From NCBI GenBank assembly GCA_900320035.1, contig ONQU01000072.1, forward strand, positions 1 through 5,814: a stretch of 5,814 bases of DNA, written 5' to 3'. Below the pieces are notes generated by a model. That model had not been told where the DNA came from and made no database searches. It saw only the letters and a list, made by a program, of their open reading frames with translations. Of the stretch, positions 1 to 5,814 are shown in pieces (position 1 is the first letter of the stretch; every line of letters starts with the position of its first letter). Both the position numbers and the translations under genes were made by a program. This stretch comes from an uncultured Rhodospirillaceae bacterium. GTDB lineage: Bacteria; Pseudomonadota; Alphaproteobacteria; RF32; CAG-239.

Positions 1-757
1 CTTTGTGCTGTTTTTGGTCGGGCATGTGACTAAACAAGGTGAAATCGCCGGACCGCGCGTCTTAGAGCATATGGTCGATACGGTGCTTTATTTTGAGGGT
101 GAGCGCGGACACCATTTCCGCATTTTACGGGCGGTCAAAAATCGCTATGGTGCAACCGATGAAATTGGCGTGTTTGAAATGATGGATAAGGGATTGGTTG
201 AAGTTGAAAATCCATCAGCCTTATTTTTAGCAGAACGCCAAGGTAATATTTCCGGTTCATGCGTTTTTGCCGGTATCGAGGGTTCTCGTCCGGTTTTGGT
301 AGAAATACAGGCATTAGTTAGTTCAAGTGGCTATTCAACACCGCGGCGCGCAGTTGTGGGATGGGATTCTAATCGCTTGTCAATGATTTTAGCGGTTTTG
401 GAAGCTCGTTGCGGTATGAATTTTAGCGCTCACGATGTCTATTTAAATATTGCCGGCGGCCTCAAAATAAGTGAGCCAGCGGCTGATTTAGCGGTGGCAA
501 TGGCGGTCATTTCTTCTTTAACCAATAAACCACTACCGGCTGACATGGTGGTGTTTGGTGAAATAGGACTATCCGGCGAAATTCGAACGGTAACACAGGT
601 CAATGCGCGGTTAAAAGAAGCACAGAAATTAGGCTTTGTCAGCGCTATCATTCCACCGGAATTTGGTAAGGATAAAAAAGAAAAAGGGTTGAAAAATTAC
701 GATTTATCATGCTATGAAATAGGTCATGTACAGCGCTTGATAAATTGGTTTAATTAG
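1..757 (+). CDS. radA: DNA repair protein RadA (Sms), C-terminal part, 5' end outside window
   Basis: RadA is a RecA-like ATPase that promotes branch migration and single-strand DNA processing during recombination and repair in the cytoplasm. The reading frame is open to the left edge (codon phase starts at base 2), so the zinc finger, Walker A and most of Walker B lie outside; about 250 of roughly 455 residues remain. The first visible stretch (FLVGHVTK, then AGPRVLEHMVDTVLYFEG) is the end of the ATPase core. The RadA signature KNRFG appears as KNRYG at 137-151. The second half is the Lon-protease-like domain, with EPAADL at 473-490 and GEIGLSGEIR near 560-590. The position of the Lon catalytic serine is alanine, and I see no lysine where Lon has its catalytic lysine, so it should not be a protease, as is usual for RadA. 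The in-frame GTG at 5 is internal, not the start. The TAG stop overlaps the ribosome site of cvpA. Family assignment is very secure. Confidence 0.97.
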   Translation, partial: FVLFLVGHVTKQGEIAGPRVLEHMVDTVLYFEGERGHHFRILRAVKNRYGATDEIGVFEMMDKGLVEVENPSALFLAERQGNISGSCVFAGIEGSRPVLVEIQALVSSSGYSTPRRAVVGWDSNRLSMILAVLEARCGMNFSAHDVYLNIAGGLKISEPAADLAVAMAVISSLTNKPLPADMVVFGEIGLSGEIRTVTQVNARLKEAQKLGFVSAIIPPEFGKDKKEKGLKNYDLSCYEIGHVQRLINWFN

Positions 758-760
758 GAG
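756..760 (+). promoter_or_regulatory. Ribosome binding site of cvpA, overlapping radA stop
   Basis: AGGAG lies 8 nt before the ATG at 769 and shares its first two bases with the radA stop codon TAG (755-757). This fixes the cvpA start and suggests that ribosomes finishing radA can reinitiate on cvpA. Confidence 0.8.
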
Positions 761-768
761 CAAAAACA

Positions 769-1650
769 ATGGAACAATTAAATAATTTAGATGTTGTGTT
801 TTTAATTATTGTCGGCATTTCTGCCTTGGTTGGTATTGCCCGTGGTATGACAAAGGAATTACTATCGATTGCCGGTTGGGTATTAGCAGCTGTTGCCGTA
901 TTTTATCTGGTACCTGTGGTCGAACCGATAGTGCAAAAATATATAGCCTCCAAGCTGTTGGCAGATTTAACCGCTGGCTTGGCAATTTTAATTGTCTTTT
1001 GCATTTTTTGGATTTTAACGGCTGACCGCTTAGGTTCAGTGGTGCGTTCAAGTCGCCTAAGCGCCTTAGACCGTATCTTGGGTTTTGTTTTCGGTGCGGC
1101 ACGTGGCGTTTTAATCGTTATTTTAGTTGCCTTGTTAATCAGCTCAATTATTCCGGAGGAGTCAAAGAACGGCATGTTTAAGGATTCGCAATATTTTCAA
1201 TTGGCAAGCAACAGTGCTGAACCATTAAAGAAACTTATCCCAAGCGACTGGGTTGAACAGGTAAAGGCAAAGACGGAATCTCTAGTTGCGGTTAAAGGTG
1301 ATGAAACAAAATCGCAAGATCAAAATATAGCTGAAGATAAGGCTAAAGCTAAAAATGATAAGCCGGAGAAAAAAACGGGCATTGTCGAAAAAATTAAACA
1401 AGCGGCTGAAGCGGTTGATAATTTGAAAACGTTGCAAAAAGACGGTGAAGAATTGTTTAATGAGTTGGCACAACCGAAAACCGCCGCTGATTCTGATGAA
1501 ACTGATGACTTATCATCAGATTTGGATAAGCTGCTTGATGTTTTGGAAGATCGCATGGTTTCAACCGATGAAAAAACACCGGAATTGAAGTCGGAAACGC
1601 AGGAAATTATGGAAAACGTCAAAGATAAAGTCGGAGATGCTAAAGAATAG
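769..1650 (+). CDS. cvpA: CvpA family inner-membrane protein with long charged C-terminal tail
   Basis: CvpA proteins are small integral inner-membrane proteins, first linked to colicin V production in E. coli; their molecular role is poorly defined but includes envelope integrity. This 293-residue protein shows four hydrophobic segments at about residues 8-25, 31-50, 66-84 and 102-128. Typical CvpA signatures are present: GIARGMTKELLSIAGW (22-37) and LSALDRILGFVFGAARG (97-113). Residues 158-293 are hydrophilic, rich in Lys, Glu, Asp and Ala, and likely disordered or coiled-coil; near the end DLSSDLDKLLDVLED (247-261) resembles the short conserved tail motif of alphaproteobacterial CvpA. E. 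coli CvpA is about 160 residues, so the tail nearly doubles the length. The start is set by a good AGGAG site. It lies 11 nt after radA, an alphaproteobacterial neighbourhood, but is followed by lpxI and not purF. Family assignment is strong; function of the tail is unknown. Confidence 0.93.
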   Translation: MEQLNNLDVVFLIIVGISALVGIARGMTKELLSIAGWVLAAVAVFYLVPVVEPIVQKYIASKLLADLTAGLAILIVFCIFWILTADRLGSVVRSSRLSALDRILGFVFGAARGVLIVILVALLISSIIPEESKNGMFKDSQYFQLASNSAEPLKKLIPSDWVEQVKAKTESLVAVKGDETKSQDQNIAEDKAKAKNDKPEKKTGIVEKIKQAAEAVDNLKTLQKDGEELFNELAQPKTAADSDETDDLSSDLDKLLDVLEDRMVSTDEKTPELKSETQEIMENVKDKVGDAKE

Positions 1651-1653
1651 GTG
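1649..1653 (+). promoter_or_regulatory. Weak ribosome binding site deciding the lpxI start
   Basis: AGGTG overlaps the cvpA stop TAG (1648-1650) and ends 4 nt before ATG 1658. It is a weak match at slightly short spacing, so lpxI translation probably leans on coupling to cvpA. It favours ATG 1658 over ATG 1637, whose only purine run (GGAG 1633-1636) abuts the start codon. Confidence 0.45.
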
Positions 1654-1657
1654 TAAG

Positions 1658-2494
1658 ATGGTAAAAGCAGAGGCAAAATTAGGAATTATTGCCGGCGGCG
1701 GTGTGCTTCCCAAGCTGTTGATTGAGCATTGCCAAGCAACAGGGCGAGATTATTTTGTTATCGCTGTTGAAAATAATGCCGATAAGGCCATTTTTTCACC
1801 TGATATACCGCACCAGTGGATACGTATTGGTCAGGCCGGCACCGGCTTGAAGGCTTTACAACAAGAAAAAGTTTCAGAAATTGTAATGATTGGCACCATT
1901 CATCGGCCAAGTTTTGCCGATTTAATGCCGGATTTACGCACAACGGCGTTTTTCGCTAAAATTGGCCTGAAATCACTTGGTGATGATGGTATTTTACGTG
2001 CGGTTGTGGCAGAAATCGAAGGTGAGGGAATGCGCGTGGTCGGAATCCAAAATGTGATGCCTGAACTTTTAGTAAAAAATGGAGTTTTAACCAAAGTAAA
2101 GCCTGATAAACAAGCTTTAGCTGATATTGAACGAGGTACAGCCGCAGCTTTAGCTTTGGGGCGGTTAGATATTGGTCAGTCAGTTGTCGTGCAACAGGGT
2201 TTGGTGCTCGGTGTTGAAGGCATTGAGGGTACCGATGAGCTGATTAAACGTTGCGGCACCTATCAGCGTAAAGGTGTTGGCGGCGTGCTTGTTAAATTAC
2301 GCAAACCTCAACAAGATATGCGTATTGACTTACCAACCATCGGTCCGCGCACAATTGAAAATTTACATGCTGCCGGTATGCGTGGCGTAGCGATTCATAC
2401 CGGTAATGCTTTGATTGTTGATGAAGAAAAGGTCATTAACCTAGCTGATAAATATAAAATGTTTGTGGTTGGCATTACGCCTAAGGAGAGCTGA
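1658..2494 (+). CDS. lpxI: UDP-2,3-diacylglucosamine diphosphatase LpxI
   Basis: LpxI hydrolyses UDP-2,3-diacylglucosamine to lipid X (2,3-diacylglucosamine 1-phosphate) and UMP, the step before LpxB in lipid A synthesis; it replaces LpxH in Alphaproteobacteria and some other groups. The 278-residue product matches the usual length (about 280). The N-terminal domain opens with LGIIAGGGVLP (8-18). The C-terminal DUF1009 domain has VEGIEGTDELIKR (186-198) and DLPTIGP starting at Asp224. I infer that Asp224 corresponds to the functionally essential aspartate reported at position 225 of the Caulobacter enzyme. I chose ATG 1658 because the family N-terminus starts shortly before LGIIAGGG and a weak AGGTG precedes it. 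The in-frame ATG at 1637 would add seven residues, overlap cvpA by 14 nt and leave no space for a ribosome site. The lpxB gene follows after only 2 nt, so the two consecutive steps are coupled. Very secure for family, moderate for the exact start. Confidence 0.96.
   Translation: MVKAEAKLGIIAGGGVLPKLLIEHCQATGRDYFVIAVENNADKAIFSPDIPHQWIRIGQAGTGLKALQQEKVSEIVMIGTIHRPSFADLMPDLRTTAFFAKIGLKSLGDDGILRAVVAEIEGEGMRVVGIQNVMPELLVKNGVLTKVKPDKQALADIERGTAAALALGRLDIGQSVVVQQGLVLGVEGIEGTDELIKRCGTYQRKGVGGVLVKLRKPQQDMRIDLPTIGPRTIENLHAAGMRGVAIHTGNALIVDEEKVINLADKYKMFVVGITPKES
2483..2488 (+). promoter_or_regulatory. Strong ribosome binding site of lpxB inside lpxI
   Basis: AAGGAG lies within the last codons of lpxI, 8 nt before the lpxB ATG at 2497. 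It is the best Shine-Dalgarno match in the window and sets the lpxB start. Confidence 0.8.
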
Positions 2495-2496
2495 AT

Positions 2497-3654
2497 ATGA
2501 AATATTATCTGATAGCCGGTGAACCATCGGGCGATGCTTTAGGTGCACGCTTAATGCAGGCCATTCGTAAGCAAGATTTAGCCGCACAATTTTATGGTAT
2601 TGGTGGCGATAGTATGCAAGAACAAGGGTTAACGTCGCTGTTTAATATTTCAGAACTGGCGGTCATGGGAATAGCCGAGGTCATTCCCAGTATTCCGAAA
2701 ATTCTGCGCCGCATTCGAGAAACCATAACGCACATTCAAACAATTGAGCCTGATGTTATAGTAACGATTGACAGTTGGAGTTTTTCCGCTCGCATTCATA
2801 AAAAAGTCAGAGCTCTCAAATTGGGGATTCCACAAGTTCACTATGTGGCACCGCAGGTTTGGGCTTGGAAGAAAAAACGCGCACGCACCATGTATAAATA
2901 TATCGATTTGTTGCTAACGCTGTTTCCTAATGAGCCGCGCTATTTTACCCCGTATCATTTAGATGCCCGGTTTGTCGGCCACCCGGTGATTGAAAGTGCG
3001 ATTGTTAACGGGCAAAAAGATAAGGGTAAGTTTAAAGATAAATACCATATTAAAGGCAAGTTGATGCTGGTTTTACCGGGGTCGCGACATAATGAAGTGG
3101 CACGCCTGTTGCCTGATTTTCTGGCGGTGGTACGGCAAATGCAAAACAAGTATCATGATATAAGCTACGTCATTCCAACCGTGAGTACTGTATCCGAACA
3201 GGTTAAGCGTATGGTTGTCGAATCAGGCTTACCAATTCGTGTGGTTGAAGGCGAAACCGAACGACATTTAGCTTTTCAAGACGCCGATGTGGCAATTGCC
3301 GCTTCTGGAACAGTGGCTCTGGAATTGGCAATTGTCAACGTGCCGCATATTATTGCCTATAAAGTACCGAAATTAACCGAATGGGTAGCACGGCGTTTTT
3401 TGCATATCCAATTTGTTAATTTGAGCAATATTTTGCTTGGACGCGAGATTGTTCCGGAACTTTTACAACAAGATTGTACCCCCGATAACATTCTGCAGTA
3501 TGTGGAAAGATTTTTAACGCAAAAACAACCATACGAACGTCAAATGGAAGGCTTTGAAAAAGTGCGCCTGCTGTTAGGAATGGGGGAACAAACACCAAGC
3601 GATAATGCCGCTGCGGCAATTCTTAAATTAATCAGACATAATGACGATATTTAA
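2497..3654 (+). CDS. lpxB: Lipid-A-disaccharide synthase LpxB
   Basis: LpxB (glycosyltransferase family 19) is a peripheral inner-membrane enzyme that joins lipid X to UDP-2,3-diacylglucosamine, releasing UDP and giving the beta-1,6 disaccharide of lipid A. The 385-residue product has the normal family length (E. coli about 382). Visible landmarks in order: AGEPSGD at 7-13 near the N-terminus, GIGGDSM at about 35-41, HYVAPQVWAWKKKRA at about 115-129, VGHPVIE around GHP 161-163, the nucleotide-binding region PGSRHNE at 194-200, and SGTVALE at 270-276 with the conserved glutamate E276, followed by AYKVPKLTEWVARR and FVNLSNILLGREIVPELLQ. No truncation or missing motif is seen. It starts 2 nt after lpxI and shares its last 14 nt with comEC. 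In many Alphaproteobacteria lpxI-lpxB sit behind lpxD-fabZ-lpxA; here those genes are not in the window. Product assignment is very secure. Confidence 0.98.
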   Translation: MKYYLIAGEPSGDALGARLMQAIRKQDLAAQFYGIGGDSMQEQGLTSLFNISELAVMGIAEVIPSIPKILRRIRETITHIQTIEPDVIVTIDSWSFSARIHKKVRALKLGIPQVHYVAPQVWAWKKKRARTMYKYIDLLLTLFPNEPRYFTPYHLDARFVGHPVIESAIVNGQKDKGKFKDKYHIKGKLMLVLPGSRHNEVARLLPDFLAVVRQMQNKYHDISYVIPTVSTVSEQVKRMVVESGLPIRVVEGETERHLAFQDADVAIAASGTVALELAIVNVPHIIAYKVPKLTEWVARRFLHIQFVNLSNILLGREIVPELLQQDCTPDNILQYVERFLTQKQPYERQMEGFEKVRLLLGMGEQTPSDNAAAAILKLIRHNDDI

Positions 3655-5617
3655 ACGCATAAAACAAATAATTAGCGACGATTTAGCTGCAGAAAACGGG
3701 GTTTGGCTGATATGGTCGCCGTTTTGGTTTGCGTTAGGAATTGCAATTTATTTTGGTTTACCTACGGAGCCGAATGTATGGTTGGTTTTAGGGGTAACAG
3801 AATTATGGTTGTTGCTGCTATTTCTGGCACGTTTTCATCAATTGCGTTCGGTTCTGTTGTGCGGATTTTTGGTACTATGCGGCTTTTTGAATATTTATGC
3901 GCATACATTGTATCAAACCAAAAGAGTTGCATTTTTACCGCCGACAATGACCTATTTAAACGGCTATGTTCAAGATATTTCATATAATAACAAAGGACGG
4001 CAACGCCTACTTTTGCGTGAAGTCAATGATTATGATAATCCTTTAAAAGGACGTTTTCGTATTACCGTGACCAATCCGCACGAGCATTTTGTTGTTGGCG
4101 AATGCGTAGAGATGGTGGCAACTGTATTTCCACCGTCACGGATACCGGTAAAAAACGGATTTCAACTGAATCGAAAATATTTCTATGAGCAAATCAGCGC
4201 TATCGGCTATGCCAATAGTGAAGTTTTTACCATTAAGTGTCCGGTGCAAAAGTTTAATTTTAAGGCTAAGGTGAATGCTATACGGCAAAAGGTTAGCGAA
4301 AAAATTGCGCAAACTTTGCCACCATCTGCGGCCGGTGTAGCCGACGCTCTGTTAATTGGCGAGAAAACTTTGATTTCTCCGCAAATAACCGATAACTATC
4401 GTGGTTCCGGTTTAGCGCATTTTCTTTCGGTTTCCGGTTTGCATATGGGGGCAATTGCCACCTTAATTTTCTTTTTAGTCCGTTTAATTTTGGCTTTATT
4501 TCCGAGTATTGCCTTACGGTTTGACACTAAGAAGCCGGCTGCAATTGCCGCTATTTTAGGCAGTGCAACATATTTATTGCTCTCCGGTATGGCCATTCCG
4601 GCAGAACGCGCCTTTTTGATGACCACCGTGGTGTTGATAGGGGTTTTATTTAATCGGCAGGCAATTTCCATGCGTATGGTCAGTATGGCGGCACTGGTGA
4701 TTTTATTGTTACAACCACAAGCGCTTATTTCGATTAGTTTTCAAATGTCATTTACTGCGGTGTATGCATTGGTGGCTTTTTATGAAGCGTATGCCGGTAA
4801 ACTTGCGCATCCGGCACATCGGAAGGGATTTTTTCGCACATGTATCTGGTATTTAGCCGGTATTTTGCTTGGCGATTTAGTCGCTAGTTTGGCAACAACG
4901 CCATTGGCAATTTATCATTTTCATCAAGTTGCAATATACACCAGTTTAGGCAATCTGCTTGCCGGACCAATCATCGGTTTATGGCTGATGCCAAATATTT
5001 TACTATGCTTGGCAACGTTACCGTTTGCGATAGTATCGTACCCTTTGCAATTGTTGGGATTTGGCATTGATCTATTAAATCGTATAACCGCCACGGTTGC
5101 CGCTTTACCCAACAGTTTATATCCGGTATCCTCGTTATCTTTTGGCGGATTTATTGTTATCATAATTGGCGGTTATTGGCTTTGTGTATGGCGGCAAAAA
5201 TGGCGTTTATGGGGCATAGTACCGATTATGTTTGGTGTTGTTTCAATGTTTTGCGGGCAACAACCGGACGTGGTGATTGCACCACAGGCAAGGGCGATTG
5301 CCGCACGTGATGAGGTTGGAAAAATGGTTTTATTAACTAAAAAAACTGATTTGTGGCTTAAAAAAATATGGCATGATAATTTTAATCTACAAAATAAAAA
5401 TACTGATATAATATATTGTAATAATGAAGGAAAATGTAATTATAATAATTTTTTAGAATTTGATTCTGTCGGTCAGGTTTGGCTACACGGAAAAAAAGTC
5501 GATGTATGCAGTGGCGGCTATTATTACGGCGGAAAGAAACCGCATTTTGAACCACTTTGGGACTGTGATGAAAAGCGTTTGTGGACGGTAAAAGAAAATT
5601 TGACGGATAAGCGGTAA
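3641..5617 (+). CDS. comEC: ComEC/Rec2 family DNA uptake membrane protein, no nuclease-like C-terminal domain
   Basis: ComEC/Rec2 forms the inner-membrane channel that brings single-stranded DNA into the cytoplasm during natural transformation. The 658-residue product begins with AENGVWLIWSPFWFALGIA (17-35) and YFGLPTEP, a typical alphaproteobacterial opening, then two or three membrane helices to about residue 90. A soluble DUF4131-type region follows (about 95-200), then the Competence domain with GSGLAHFLSVSGLHMG (255-270) and roughly eight further helices to about 538. The tail (540-658) starts PDVVIAPQARAIAAR and carries cysteines at 593, 599, 623 and 642, but shows no HxHxDH motif, so the metallo-beta-lactamase-like domain of full-length ComEC (as in Bacillus) is absent. 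This resembles the short degenerate tail known in Alphaproteobacteria. Residues about 567-610 are encoded by unusually AT-rich DNA and are rich in Asn and Lys. ATG 3641 overlaps lpxB by 14 nt and has no visible ribosome site, so translation is probably coupled. Actual competence is unproven. Confidence 0.93.
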   Translation: MTIFKRIKQIISDDLAAENGVWLIWSPFWFALGIAIYFGLPTEPNVWLVLGVTELWLLLLFLARFHQLRSVLLCGFLVLCGFLNIYAHTLYQTKRVAFLPPTMTYLNGYVQDISYNNKGRQRLLLREVNDYDNPLKGRFRITVTNPHEHFVVGECVEMVATVFPPSRIPVKNGFQLNRKYFYEQISAIGYANSEVFTIKCPVQKFNFKAKVNAIRQKVSEKIAQTLPPSAAGVADALLIGEKTLISPQITDNYRGSGLAHFLSVSGLHMGAIATLIFFLVRLILALFPSIALRFDTKKPAAIAAILGSATYLLLSGMAIPAERAFLMTTVVLIGVLFNRQAISMRMVSMAALVILLLQPQALISISFQMSFTAVYALVAFYEAYAGKLAHPAHRKGFFRTCIWYLAGILLGDLVASLATTPLAIYHFHQVAIYTSLGNLLAGPIIGLWLMPNILLCLATLPFAIVSYPLQLLGFGIDLLNRITATVAALPNSLYPVSSLSFGGFIVIIIGGYWLCVWRQKWRLWGIVPIMFGVVSMFCGQQPDVVIAPQARAIAARDEVGKMVLLTKKTDLWLKKIWHDNFNLQNKNTDIIYCNNEGKCNYNNFLEFDSVGQVWLHGKKVDVCSGGYYYGGKKPHFEPLWDCDEKRLWTVKENLTDKR

Positions 5618-5624
5618 AAAGTGC

Positions 5625-5653
5625 TTGCGTTGCCAATTTTTTTAGGTTAAAAG
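5625..5653 (+). promoter_or_regulatory. Possible weak promoter for the tRNA-Gly gene
   Basis: TTGCGT (5625-5630) and TAAAAG (5648-5653) are spaced by 17 nt and would place a transcription start near 5660, about 14 nt before the tRNA. Each box matches the sigma-70 consensus at four of six positions, which in AT-rich DNA can be chance. The tRNA could instead be read from the comEC operon. Confidence 0.25.
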
Positions 5654-5673
5654 ATTTCAAGAAACGATGAATT

Positions 5674-5747
5674 GCGAGTGTAATTCAATGGTAGAATAGA
5701 AGCTTCCCAAGCTTATAACGGGGGTTCGATTCCCCTCACTCGCTCCA
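5674..5747 (+). tRNA. tRNA-Gly, anticodon CCC (reads GGG)
   Basis: A 74-nt cloverleaf can be drawn by hand. The acceptor stem GCGAGTG/CACTCGC pairs fully; the D stem is ATTC/GAAT around AATGGTA; the anticodon loop is TTCCCAA with anticodon CCC at 5706-5708; the T arm is GGGGG-TTCGATT-CCCCT with one G-T pair. The discriminator is T (U73), as in bacterial glycine tRNAs, and CCA is encoded in the gene (5745-5747). The body closely resembles E. coli tRNA-Gly(CCC) as I recall it, including the AGCTTCCCAAGCT core. The outermost anticodon-stem pair (27-43) is a G-A mismatch; the other four pairs are normal. It sits 56 nt after comEC and runs directly into a terminator hairpin. Confidence 0.97.
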
Positions 5748-5786
5748 AAATAAAAAAACATACCTTGAGGTATGTTTTTTTATTTT
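5747..5786 (+). terminator. Intrinsic terminator after tRNA-Gly, probably bidirectional
   Basis: The arms 5747-5764 and 5769-5786 are perfect reverse complements (18 bp) around the loop TTGA. The core is ACATACC/GGTATGT, and the outer part pairs an A-rich left arm with a T-rich right arm (seven T, A, four T). The downstream T run gives termination on the + strand and the A run gives the same on the - strand, so it can close this operon and also a converging gene to the right. The left arm begins at the last base of the tRNA CCA. Confidence 0.9.
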
Positions 5787-5787
5787 A

Positions 5788-5801
5788 GCAGAAAGCAGAA
5801 A
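5788..5801 (+). repeat. Two tandem copies of GCAGAAA
   Basis: The 7-mer GCAGAAA occurs twice head to tail just after the terminator, in the short uncoded right edge (5787-5814). Two copies of a 7-mer are weak evidence for anything functional, and no gene can be assigned to the remaining bases before the window ends. Confidence 0.4.
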
Positions 5802-5814
5802 GAATCGAAACCCC

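Noticed and set aside
1637..1657. Upstream ATG for lpxI adding seven residues.
   Set aside because: Its only purine-rich sequence touches the start codon, it would overlap cvpA, and the family N-terminus fits the ATG at 1658.
1320..1676. A 118-codon open frame on the - strand opposite the cvpA tail, giving a Ser-rich product.
   Set aside because: It is the mirror of a Lys/Glu/Asp-rich coding region, lacks any recognisable domain or ribosome site, and fully overlaps a well-supported gene.
3703..3987. A 94-codon + strand frame inside the start of comEC.
   Set aside because: It is out of frame with comEC, has no ribosome site or recognisable domain, and comEC is clearly the coding frame here by its N-terminal signature.
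4396..4671. A 91-codon open frame on the - strand opposite comEC.
   Set aside because: The product is a low-complexity Lys/Ala/Ile sequence of no known family, lying wholly within the best-conserved part of comEC.
5407..5412. Perfect TATAAT inside the comEC tail as a promoter.
   Set aside because: No convincing -35 box lies 16-18 nt upstream, and such a hexamer is expected by chance in a stretch of about 17% GC.
5613..5643. Possible terminator right after comEC: GGTAA and TTGCC followed by a run of seven T.
   Set aside because: The stem is only 5 bp with a G-T pair and a 12-nt loop, too weak to call; the hairpin after the tRNA is far stronger.
5802..5814. The right edge read on the - strand gives GGGGTTTCGATTC, close to the T arm of the tRNA-Gly (GGGGTTCGATTC), suggesting an attachment-site copy or a second tRNA.
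   Set aside because: It has an extra T, is inverted relative to the tRNA whereas integration sites are direct repeats, the following bases do not form a proper T stem (T opposite C at the universal 53-61 pair), and no CCA is encoded. The window ends there, so it cannot be followed.
1..5814. Search for a novel system: defence genes, retron or reverse transcriptase, toxin-antitoxin, transposase, CRISPR repeats, riboswitch.
   Set aside because: Every base up to 5617 is accounted for by five recognisable housekeeping genes with tiny gaps, and the rest by a tRNA and its terminator; none of these elements is visible.

Overview
The window reads as a compact stretch of housekeeping chromosome from a moderately AT-rich Gram-negative bacterium, most likely an alphaproteobacterium. 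Three things point that way. radA is followed directly by cvpA. The UDP-diacylglucosamine hydrolase of lipid A synthesis is LpxI, the form common in Alphaproteobacteria, rather than LpxH. The ComEC/Rec2 protein has the N-terminal 'AE..VWLIW.P....GIA.YF.LP.EP' pattern and the short C-terminal tail, without a nuclease-like domain, that I associate with alphaproteobacterial members. Genus cannot be read from this sequence. An uncultured or host-associated lineage with lowered GC is possible but is only an inference.

Layout, all on the + strand: (1) the 3' part of radA, cut by the left edge, about bases 1-757; (2) cvpA, 769-1650; (3) lpxI, 1658-2494; (4) lpxB, 2497-3654; (5) comEC, 3641-5617; (6) tRNA-Gly with anticodon CCC, 5674-5747; (7) a perfect 18-bp hairpin with T-rich arm, 5747-5786, a strong intrinsic terminator candidate. 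The five protein genes are separated by 11, 7, 2 and -14 nt, so they look like one operon with coupled translation. No gene-free stretch exceeds 60 bases. No mobile element, CRISPR array, toxin-antitoxin pair or defence gene is visible.

Functionally, lpxI and lpxB are consecutive steps of lipid A synthesis: UDP-2,3-diacylglucosamine is cut to lipid X, then lipid X is joined to a second UDP-2,3-diacylglucosamine to give the lipid A disaccharide. radA (recombination branch migration) and comEC (DNA uptake channel) both handle single-stranded DNA, but here they simply flank the envelope genes, and co-function is not implied by the sequence. cvpA is a small membrane protein of poorly defined role with an unusually long charged tail.

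I looked for an undescribed system and did not find one. The points most worth a second look are an approximately 120-nt, very AT-rich island inside the 3' end of comEC, the placement of lpxI-lpxB behind radA-cvpA, and the long charged tail of CvpA.
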